This document shows, in pieces, positions 1 to 8,200 of a stretch of 11,922 nt of DNA. A model generated the notes under the pieces. It made no database searches. It saw only the letters and a list, made by a program, of their open reading frames with translations, and had not been told where the DNA came from. The DNA is from Candidatus Omnitrophota bacterium (GTDB taxonomy: Bacteria > CAIJMQ01). The position numbers were made by a program, and so were the translations under genes. The number at the start of each line of letters is the position of its first letter. The first letter of the stretch is position 1. The stretch lies in NCBI GenBank assembly GCA_018812925.1, contig JAHJCU010000007.1, positions 1 through 11,922 of the forward strand, written 5' to 3'.

Positions 1-3000
1 CTTAACGACATCACACCAAACAGTAAACTCACTTTTAACGACGGCGATACATATACAATAACAGGTGCTGCAGGATTAAACCTTGACGGACAAGCGTTAG
101 GCACAGAGGTAATCATACTTAGTGATAACCCAGGCACACAATTTACTTTTGATTTGACAGGTGGCGCTCAAACTGTAAACCGTGTTAATGTTACAGATTC
201 CGCTGCATCAAGTAACAACATAACTGCTAATAATTCCGTCAATAATGGCGGTAATGATGATGGCGACCCTGTGCCTCACTGGATATTTAGTAATGTAACT
301 ATCACTGTTCCTTCTGCGGGTACCACTGTAGGTCAAACACCAACAGTTATCGGAACTGCTCCACCTGGGAATATTGTAATTTTAAAAGGAACCGTAGGAG
401 CTGTACCCTTACAACAAGTAGCTTCTGCAACTGCTGATGCCCTTGGCAATTATATAATAATGCAATCCAATTATACTGCTAATTTGGACATAGCAGCTCC
501 CAACAGCATAAGAGCTGAAGTAGGAGTAATTCAAAGTTCTCTTTTAAATATTAATGTTGTTGCAACGCCAACTTCCAATCAAGTTCCAACTATTATTTCA
601 CCTGCCGAAGGAAGTTCTGTAAATGGAAATAAACCGACCATTACTGGAAAAGGGGTAGCGGGACAAACAGTAACTTTAACAGTTAAGGATGCAGCAGGTA
701 ATCTGCTTTTGACCGATGTTGCTACTACCATAGTAGATGGTTTGGGAAACTGGACAATCTCAAGTCCGGATTATACTACCAACTTAGTAAAAGGAATAAA
801 TTATTTAAGTGCAACTGTTTCAGGTACTGTAAGCGATATAAGAACTATCAGTTTAACTGACCCTTTTGGTATAGTATTTGATTCTACAACTGATAACCCC
901 ATTGGAGGGGCAACAGTAACTATCTATAACAATGCTACCGGTCTTCCCTGCACTCCCGGGGTGGAAATAGCATTAGCTGATGCCAATCCTCAAACTACGG
1001 GTGCCGGTGGCGCTTACAGTTTCTTATGCGCTAACGGAAATTATTATATTATAGTAAGCGCTTTGGGTTACAGCTATCCTTCAACCAAAACCAGTTTCCC
1101 TGCCGGAAGAGTAATTGTGAACGGCTCTAAAGGGGAGGTCTTTACAGTAGCAAGCGTAATTATACAAATGGACCATCCTCTTGACTCGGGTAATCAGCTC
1201 TTAAGAATCAAGAAAGATGTTAATAAAAAAGAGGTGGTTATCGGCGAAGTAGTTACATATACAATAACCATAAAAAATGAAACCGCATCTGATGTGACAA
1301 ATGTTTACTTGGAAGATATGATTCCGGCCGGCTTCAAATATATAAATGACAGAGCAATTTTAGATAATAGGCAAATATCCAATCCCACAGGAAATCGTCC
1401 AATTACATTTAATATCGGCACAGTATCATCCGGACAAACACGCATTCTAAAATATCAATTAGTAGTTGGTTCTGGTGTAACTACAGGTAATTATAAAAAT
1501 TCTGCTGTGTGTAAATATTCTGATGGGACAATCATATCCAATAAAGATTCTGAAACCGTTAAGGTTACACTTGACCCATTATTTGATTTGGGAACAATTA
1601 TCGGCAAGGTATTTTGGGATAGGAATGAAGACAGAAGTCAGAATACAGATGACAGAAGGCAGAAAACAGAAATAGGAATTAGAGGTGTGCAAATAGTTAT
1701 GGAAGATGGCACAATTGTTACCACAGATGCAGATGGCAAATACCATGTGCCTGCAATTTTACCCGGAAGACATGTATTAAGGATTAATGAAAGGACCTTG
1801 CCCGAAGGAGCATATTTAACCACTGATAAAGTTGTCATAGTGGATATTACACCAGGAATATTAGCGAAAGTTAATTTTGGAGTAAATATAAAAGGCAGAA
1901 GACACCTGCCCGCTTCGCAGCAGGCGGGGAGGACAGAAGACAGAGAAGAGAATGGGAAAAGTCCCGCCATTGCGAGCCCCGATTCCGTTTATCGAGGCGT
2001 GGCAATCTCAAACAATCAAGTAGAAGCAAAATCGGAGTTGGCATCGGATAGAATATATGCAAAAGATAAACAGGCAAACACACAAACCGGTCAACCCGCT
2101 GACCCGCAAACCTACACGCGGGATGAGCAAGAAGAAAATCGTCTTTTCTTTGTTGTAATGGGCGATGCAAAAGCGGGCTATAATTTTAATAAAGGTGATA
2201 TGGAACCGGTTGAAGATAACGATAAATTTAATGAAGGATTCTGGTCCGAAGGAAAATTCGCTTATTACTTAAAAGGAAAAATCAAAGGTAAATATTTAAT
2301 TACTTCGAGTTTGGATACCCAAAGAGAACAAAAAGAATTGTTCCGGAATTTAGACCCTGATAAATATTACCCGGTCTACGGAGATGCTTCTACTATAAAT
2401 TATGATGCGACAAATACTCAAGGAAGACTTTATCTTTTAATAGAATGGGATAAATCCAAAGTCTTATGGGGTAATTATGTAACCGGTCTGACAGATACGG
2501 AATTTGCCCAGTTCAACCGCACTTTATACGGAGGAAAAATACATTTTGAAAGTGTCTCCTCTACTAAATTCGCAGAACCTGTCACAAAATTGATTGTCTT
2601 TGATGCACGCGCTAAACAAAGAGCAGCACATAATGAATTTGTTGGCACGGGCGGTTCGCTCTTCTATTTAAAACACTCTAACATCATTGAGGGTTCCGAA
2701 AAAATAAAGATTGAAATCAGAGATAAAATAACCGGTATTGTCCTAACCACAAAACAAATGCAGTCAGGTTTTGACTATGAAATTGATTATTCAAACGGTA
2801 GAGTAATTTTTGGGCAATCCGTCTCTTCTATCGCCGAATCAAGTTCTATTATTTCTTCCCAGTTATTGGATGGAAACTCTGTTTGTGTAGTAGTGGACTA
2901 CGAATATGAAGCTAAAGATAATTATGATAAAGGTACTCAAGGTGTGCGTCTGCAGCAATCCTTGACCGATTATTTAACTGTAGGTGGAACCTATGTCAAA

Positions 3001-5244
3001 GAAGAACAGCAAGATAAAGATTACGAACTGAAGGGGCTGGATGTAACAATTCATTTAGGAAAAAATATTGCAGTAACAGCCGAACAAGCAGAAAGCAAAT
3101 CCGGGCAAGCCGGGAGTTTTATCTCCACGGATGGCGGACTAAGCTTCACCGAATTAACCAATTTAGATAGTGATAAAGGTAAAGCTTATGGAATAAAATC
3201 CGAAGCGTATCTTTTTGATAAATTGGGTTTAACGAATTACTATAAAAAAATTGAAGGAGGGTTCTCTTCAACTTCCACCATTTCGCAACAAGGCAAAGAA
3301 TTATTCGGAGCAGGATTGACTTGGGATATAAATCCAAAAACGAAATTGGCGTTGTCGCACGACGAGCAAAAACTCATTGATGACGGAAATCCTCAAACTC
3401 AACTACAAGTAGGCGCCGAGGAAACAAAAACTACCTCTGCCCAGATAACACATCAAATGGAGAAATTGCGGCTTACCGGTGAATATAGACATCAGGCTGT
3501 AACCGACAAAAATGACGAGTTTGAATCCGAGACGAATAGAGATGAAGATACAGTTGCAGCAAAGGCAGATTATAAATTAACAGAAAAAGTTGGCATATCT
3601 TTAGAGCAGCAGACAACGTTGAGAGGTGAAACAAATAACCAGACCTCCGTAGGTATAAGCGCCCAGCCCAACGAGCGTTTATTTTTCAAAGCAAAACAGA
3701 CTGTCGGCACGGAAGGTTCTGCTACAAGCGTAGGAACAACGGTAAATATAAACGATAAAATATCTGCACATACAACCCTTGCTGTCGCCGATTCTATGGA
3801 AAAAGGCCAAACCCAATCGGTTGTTGTAGGTTCCCAACAAAAAGTTAACGAAGGATTAGTCATTACTACGGATAAAACATATGCAAAAAATAGAGATACG
3901 TTAATTGAAGGTAACACATTAGGTTTGACTAAAGAAAAAGATAACCGAAAATTAAAAGGGGCTTTTACGCAACAACAGTCTCAAAACAATACTGAAACCG
4001 CCAACACCAATATCTTTGGTCTATCAGGTGATATTAACGATAAATTAGCTATGATGGGAAGTTTCGAGCGCGGAGTTGTCCAAAATCACGATGGCACACA
4101 AGCAACACGCAGTGCAGGAGCCTTGGGAATGAGTTATGCAGATAAAAACCCGGAAACGGACAATATTCGTCTTCAAGCATCAAGCAAATTAGAACTTCGC
4201 ACAGATGACGGCGAAGAAGACAAAAAACAATATTTTATATATAACGCTCTTAAATGGCAATCCACTATAAATACAACTCTTTTTGCCAAAATAAATATAT
4301 CGCAGACCGAGAATACCAGCAACGACTCAACTGAAGCACAATATAAAGAATTGGTAACAGGAGTAGCTTACAGGCCAATATATTTTGACCGACTAAATCT
4401 TCTTGCAAGATATACATATTTAGAGGATAGCTTACCTTCGGACCAAACTGATTTCTCTAATATTGAAGAAGAAAGAGCGCATACTTTATCGGGAGAGCTT
4501 GCATATGATTTAACCGATAAATTGCAACTCGTTGAGAAATTGGCTTATAAATTCGGGGAAGAAAAAGTAGAAGGATTTGATTTTACGAAAACACAGACAT
4601 GGTTGAACATTCACCGCCTTAATTATAATATTAATAACAACTGGCAATTCGGCGCAGAATATAGATTCCTTACTCAAAAAGAAGCAGAGGATTCCAAACA
4701 GGGCGCATTGGTGGAAGTAAATAGGAAAATCGGTGAATTTGTTCAAATTGGCGCGGGTTACAACTTTACCGAATTCAACGATGACCTAACCTACCTTGAT
4801 TATACTTCTCAAGGTCCATTTGTAAGATTAACCGCAATGCTCTATGACCGGACCCCGGAAGAGGTAGAGCGCGCCCGACAAAGAGTTCAGGAAGAAAAAA
4901 TAAACCAGTGGATATGGGAATTGGTAAACGAAGAATTAGCTAAACCTAATAGTCCTATTATGCTAAAGTTGAATTATTACTACAATACAGCTAAAAAATT
5001 ACAAGCTGAGGGCAAGACAAAAGACGCAAAGGAACTCTACGAAAAGATTCAGATGACGTCGGATATGATGTATAATGAAGCCGAAAAATATATTCGCAGA
5101 CGACTTGAGCTGGAGAAAAGAATTAAAGAGGACAACCAGATTGCTTTGGTATACTATAAACAAGGTAAATTCAAAGAAGCAAAAGAATTATGGGAGAAAA
5201 TCACAAAAGAAGCCAAACCAGAACCAATATTTATAAAGTTTTGA
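1..5244 (+). CDS. Giant multidomain surface protein with outer-membrane beta-barrel and TPR tail (5' partial)
   Basis: The frame is open from base 1 to the TGA at 5242-5244, so the true start lies upstream; the TTG at 154 is not a credible start. Residues are counted from base 1 (1747 in all). About 1-95 resemble the end of an adhesin repeat (NRVNVTDS...HWIF). 98-190 and 193-287 are two Ig-like domains. 288-395 is carboxypeptidase-regulatory-like. 400-525 is DUF11-like (TYTITIKN...LEDMIPAGF). 529-630 is SdrD-B-like (GKVFWDRN...TDADGKYHVP). 631-713 is a hydrophilic linker built on palindromic DNA. From 714 a conserved segment (FFVVMGDAKAGYNF, YLKGKIKGKYLITSSLD, LDPDKYYPVYGD, GNYVTGLTDTEF) leads into many amphipathic strands ending near 1615 (GPFVRLTAMLY). 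1616-1747 is helical and TPR-like. Family knowledge suggests an outer-membrane barrel with an exposed adhesin-like part. The tail would then be periplasmic (inference). The substrate or partner is unknown. Confidence 0.85.
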   Translation, partial: LNDITPNSKLTFNDGDTYTITGAAGLNLDGQALGTEVIILSDNPGTQFTFDLTGGAQTVNRVNVTDSAASSNNITANNSVNNGGNDDGDPVPHWIFSNVTITVPSAGTTVGQTPTVIGTAPPGNIVILKGTVGAVPLQQVASATADALGNYIIMQSNYTANLDIAAPNSIRAEVGVIQSSLLNINVVATPTSNQVPTIISPAEGSSVNGNKPTITGKGVAGQTVTLTVKDAAGNLLLTDVATTIVDGLGNWTISSPDYTTNLVKGINYLSATVSGTVSDIRTISLTDPFGIVFDSTTDNPIGGATVTIYNNATGLPCTPGVEIALADANPQTTGAGGAYSFLCANGNYYIIVSALGYSYPSTKTSFPAGRVIVNGSKGEVFTVASVIIQMDHPLDSGNQLLRIKKDVNKKEVVIGEVVTYTITIKNETASDVTNVYLEDMIPAGFKYINDRAILDNRQISNPTGNRPITFNIGTVSSGQTRILKYQLVVGSGVTTGNYKNSAVCKYSDGTIISNKDSETVKVTLDPLFDLGTIIGKVFWDRNEDRSQNTDDRRQKTEIGIRGVQIVMEDGTIVTTDADGKYHVPAILPGRHVLRINERTLPEGAYLTTDKVVIVDITPGILAKVNFGVNIKGRRHLPASQQAGRTEDREENGKSPAIASPDSVYRGVAISNNQVEAKSELASDRIYAKDKQANTQTGQPADPQTYTRDEQEENRLFFVVMGDAKAGYNFNKGDMEPVEDNDKFNEGFWSEGKFAYYLKGKIKGKYLITSSLDTQREQKELFRNLDPDKYYPVYGDASTINYDATNTQGRLYLLIEWDKSKVLWGNYVTGLTDTEFAQFNRTLYGGKIHFESVSSTKFAEPVTKLIVFDARAKQRAAHNEFVGTGGSLFYLKHSNIIEGSEKIKIEIRDKITGIVLTTKQMQSGFDYEIDYSNGRVIFGQSVSSIAESSSIISSQLLDGNSVCVVVDYEYEAKDNYDKGTQGVRLQQSLTDYLTVGGTYVKEEQQDKDYELKGLDVTIHLGKNIAVTAEQAESKSGQAGSFISTDGGLSFTELTNLDSDKGKAYGIKSEAYLFDKLGLTNYYKKIEGGFSSTSTISQQGKELFGAGLTWDINPKTKLALSHDEQKLIDDGNPQTQLQVGAEETKTTSAQITHQMEKLRLTGEYRHQAVTDKNDEFESETNRDEDTVAAKADYKLTEKVGISLEQQTTLRGETNNQTSVGISAQPNERLFFKAKQTVGTEGSATSVGTTVNINDKISAHTTLAVADSMEKGQTQSVVVGSQQKVNEGLVITTDKTYAKNRDTLIEGNTLGLTKEKDNRKLKGAFTQQQSQNNTETANTNIFGLSGDINDKLAMMGSFERGVVQNHDGTQATRSAGALGMSYADKNPETDNIRLQASSKLELRTDDGEEDKKQYFIYNALKWQSTINTTLFAKINISQTENTSNDSTEAQYKELVTGVAYRPIYFDRLNLLARYTYLEDSLPSDQTDFSNIEEERAHTLSGELAYDLTDKLQLVEKLAYKFGEEKVEGFDFTKTQTWLNIHRLNYNINNNWQFGAEYRFLTQKEAEDSKQGALVEVNRKIGEFVQIGAGYNFTEFNDDLTYLDYTSQGPFVRLTAMLYDRTPEEVERARQRVQEEKINQWIWELVNEELAKPNSPIMLKLNYYYNTAKKLQAEGKTKDAKELYEKIQMTSDMMYNEAEKYIRRRLELEKRIKEDNQIALVYYKQGKFKEAKELWEKITKEAKPEPIFIKF
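1631..1672 (+). repeat. In-frame heptamer tandem array (six units, NCAGANN) inside the CDS
   Basis: Six consecutive 7-nt units read ACAGAAG, TCAGAAT, ACAGATG, ACAGAAG, GCAGAAA, ACAGAAA. The 42 nt equal 14 codons, so the reading frame is kept. The array encodes the polar stretch around EDRSQNTDDRRQKT, at the point where SdrD-B-like domains normally have a short Asp/Gly-rich loop (DRNGNGxxDxGE type). It therefore looks like an insertion into, or replacement of, that loop. The 7-nt period is visible directly; a mobile or repetitive origin is inferred. Confidence 0.7.
1895..1946 (+). repeat. Composite element: GC-rich palindrome embedded in ACAGAAG heptamers
   Basis: Arms 1905-1913 (CCTGCCCGC) and 1924-1932 (GCGGGGAGG) pair at 8 of 9 positions around a 10-nt loop. 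An alternative stem joins CCTGC 1905-1909 with GCAGG 1920-1924. On the left lies GCAGAAG (1895-1901); on the right lie ACAGAAG (1933-1939) and ACAGAGA (1940-1946). The same heptamer family as the array at 1631-1672 therefore brackets the palindrome. A triplet ACA sits at both palindrome borders (1902-1904, 1933-1935). That could be a target duplication, or simply heptamer phase. The element is translated in frame as part of GRRHLPASQQAGRTEDREE. Confidence 0.65.
1966..2010 (+). repeat. REP-like palindromic element translated in frame
   Basis: Outer arms ATTGC (1969-1973) and GCAAT (2002-2006) are perfect. Inner arms GCCCCGAT (1976-1983) and ATCGAGGC (1991-1998) pair at 7 of 8 positions around a 7-nt loop. 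The edges, CCATTGCGAGC on the left and GTGGCAATCTCA on the right, resemble the abundant intergenic CATTGCGAG.../...GGCAATCTC repeats I recall from many bacterial genomes; that match is from memory. Here it encodes PAIASPDSVYRGVAISN in the linker between the SdrD-B-like domain and the barrel. A small stem, GGGA 1954-1957 with TCCC 1962-1965, lies just upstream. Confidence 0.65.
2089..2122 (+). repeat. Double-hairpin GC-rich element inside the CDS
   Basis: GGTCA (2089-2093) and TGACC (2100-2104) form a perfect stem around the 6-nt loop ACCCGC. CCCGC (2103-2107) and GCGGG (2118-2122) form a second stem around a 10-nt loop. CCCGC also occurs directly repeated at 2095-2099, so the second arm could pair with either copy. 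The block encodes GQPADPQTYTRDE at the end of the linker, shortly before the conserved barrel-associated segment. It stands out by GC content from the A-rich flanking sequence. Confidence 0.5.
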
Positions 5245-5263
5245 TAATGGACGGTCTTTATAT

Positions 5264-5272
5264 AAGGGGGAG
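5264..5272 (+). promoter_or_regulatory. Shine-Dalgarno site that sets the start of the TPR/coiled-coil gene
   Basis: A purine run AAGGGGGAG ends four bases before the ATG at 5277. The upstream in-frame ATGs at 5190 (inside the barrel gene) and 5247 lack such a site. Starting at either would also place extra residues ahead of an otherwise good signal peptide. This supports 5277 as the start. Confidence 0.75.
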
Positions 5273-5276
5273 AAAA

Positions 5277-8200
5277 ATGCAAAAGATAATAATGGCAAGT
5301 AAACATTTGACCTGCGCAATCATAGTCGCATTTTTATTTTTATGCCCTTCAAGATGTGTTTTATCCGAAGAAGCAGAAAAATCACAGTCTCAGCAAACAC
5401 CGGAAATAAAAGGGTATAACTATAATTTAAAAGACTTATTGGGAAAAGTGGAACAAAATCTTGAGGAAGTTGATAAAAAGTTAAAAGAGGAAGAAGTTAA
5501 AAAACAAAATGAAGAAAGAGACACTGCTATAAGAAAACATTTTGAGAAAGGGAACCAACTTTATCAAGAAGGAAAATTCAAAGAAGCAAAACAACAGTGG
5601 CAAAAAGCGTTGGAAATCAGTAAAGACCCTGAGATGAAAGGCTATATCAAAAAAGCTGAAAGTAGAGCCAAAGAAAAAGAATTGGCAAGGAAAAAAGAAG
5701 AGCAAGAGCGACAAAAGCAACTTGAAGCTGAAGCAAAAGAGAGAGAACGCGTGGAAAAGGAAAAACAGAAACAATTGGAACTAGTGAAAAAGGGACAGGA
5801 AAACAAGGCAAAAGAAGAAGAATTAGTGCGTAAGAAAGAAGAACAAGAACAACAAAAGAGGCTTGAAATCGAAGCAAAAAAGAAAGAGCGCAAATTAAAC
5901 GAACAGGCAAAAACAATCTACAACGAAGCAGTATCTCTTTATAGAGTCAAAAACTATGAGCAGGCACAACTCAAATTTAACCAAGTAGCAAAATTAATCC
6001 CAAATTACGCAGGGACCGCTTCTTATCTGCGTCGTATCCCTCAAGATATACAAAAAGAAAAAAAACGCATTGAAAACGAAAAGAAGCGCCAGGAAGAATT
6101 AGCCCGGAAAGAACAGGAAAAACAGCAGAGATTAGAACAAACTCGGTTAGAGAAAGAAAAAACACAAAAAGAAACGGAACTAAAGAAACAACAAAAACTT
6201 GAACCAACGCGGAAAGAACAAGTACGTTCAGAAGCTGAAAAGAAACATCAGGAAGAACTTGCGCGCAAAAAAGAAGAACAGGAACGACAGAAACAGATAG
6301 TTGCTGAACAAAAAGAAAAGGAACGTTTAGCAATTGAGAAAAAACAACAGGAAGAATTAGTCAGGAAAGAACCAGAGCGCAAACAAAAGCAAGAACAAGC
6401 CAGATTAGAGAAAGAACAAAAAGAAAAACAGCGCTTGGAAGCTGAAAAAACACGGCAGGAAAAATTAGCCCAGGCAAAAAATATTGACTCCATATACAAA
6501 AAAGCAATTTCTTCTTATAGAAAAAATCAGTTTGAGGAAGCATCTTCTCTCTTCAAGCAAATCTTATCCCTAGACCCTGAACATAGAACAGCAAAGGACT
6601 ATTTAAACAAGAAAATACCTAGTAGGATAAAACAACTCGAAATGGCTAAACAACGGGAAGAAGAACGCGGGCAAATAGCCGAACAAAAGCGTTCCGAGAA
6701 GCAAATACAAGAAAAACAAGAATTAAAAAAGGAAAGTAAGGCTGAAACCAAAGATAAAAAAATCGATACTAAAGCAGAAGAATCAAAGCCCACATTAAAT
6801 GAAACTGCAAGAGCAATATACAAAGAAGCAATAGCTCTTTACAATTCCGGAGAATATACCCAAGCTAAAGTAAAATTCGAACAGATAAAACAGATTGCTC
6901 CCAACCATCCGAATACTGATTACTATCTTGGACGCATACCCCAAAAAATAACAGAATACAAAGAACGGGTTGAAGCCGAAAATAAGCAAGAAAAAGAAAC
7001 AACAAAAAGGGAAAAGATAGCTTCTCTATCTAATAAAGCAATCTCTTTTTATGATGAAGACAAACTTGCCGAAGCAGCTGCCTTGTTTAAGCAAATTTTA
7101 TCTTTAGACCCCGAAAACAGAAGAGCTCAATACTATTTAGAGAGTAAACTACCATCTGATGTTGTAAAACTCACTAAATCAGAACAGGGAAAACAAGATA
7201 TAGAGAAAGTCGAAAAAGAGCGCAAACAAAAACAATTAGAATTAGAAGCAGAAAAGCAACGTCAAGAAGAAATTGCGCGTAAGAACAAAGAACAGGAGCT
7301 CCAAAAACAATTAAAAGCTGAAGCAAAAGAAAAAGAACGCGTGGGAAAGGAAAAGCAGGAACAACTGGTAGCTGAACAGAAAGAGCAAGAGCGTCAATTA
7401 AACGAACAGGCAAAGGCAATATATAACGAAGCAGTTTCGCTTTATAGAGCCAAAAACTATCAGCAGGCGCAGGTCAAGTTTGAACAGACGGCGAAATTAA
7501 TTCCGCACTATGCAAGTAGCGATTACTATCTAAAACGCATAACTCAGGATATACAAAAAAAGAAAGAACGTTTAGCGGCTGAAAAGAAAAGAAAAGACGA
7601 ATTAACACGTAAAGAACAGGAAAAACAGCAGAAATTAGAACAAGCCCGTCTTGAACAAGAACGCAAAAAACAAGAGAAAATTAACCGTCAAGAGGTACAA
7701 GACAAACAGAAAGAAGAACAAGAACAACAAAAGAGTCTCGAAGCCGAAACCGGGAAAAAAAAGATCAAATTAAAAGAACAAGCAAAATCAACCTACAAAG
7801 AAGCGCTCTCTCTTTATAGAACTAAGAATTTTAAAAAAGCAAAAACAAAGTTTGAGCAGACAACGCAAATTATTCCTCACTATTCAAAAACCGATTATTA
7901 CCTTGCACGCATAGCTGAATATATCCAAAAAGAAAAAGAGCAAAAACAGAAGGAAGAAGAGCTTGCGCGACAAAAAGAAGAACAAGAACGACAAAAGCAA
8001 CTTGAAGCCGAAGCAAAAGAAAAAGAACAAATACTAAACGAACAGGCAATGAGTTTATATAAAGAAGGGATTACTCTTTATCGCGATAAAGAATATACCG
8101 AAGCGCAGGAAAAATTAATCCAGACGGCTAAATTAATCCCGCATTATGCCAAGACCGATTATTACCTTGCACGTATAACCCAAGATATACAGAGAGAAAA

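Noticed and set aside
1631-1672. CRISPR-like array
   Set aside because: Units are 7 nt long with no spacers, lie within a coding frame, and no cas genes are present.
1638-2170. Two antisense open frames of about 100 codons across the repeat-rich linker
   Set aside because: They lie wholly inside the large + strand gene, have no ribosome sites, and their odd composition comes from the palindromes and heptamers read backwards.
5190-5276. Upstream start (ATG 5190 or 5247) for the TPR/coiled-coil gene, overlapping the barrel gene
   Set aside because: No ribosome site at either ATG, and both would bury the signal peptide. ATG 5277 has a clear purine-rich site at proper spacing.
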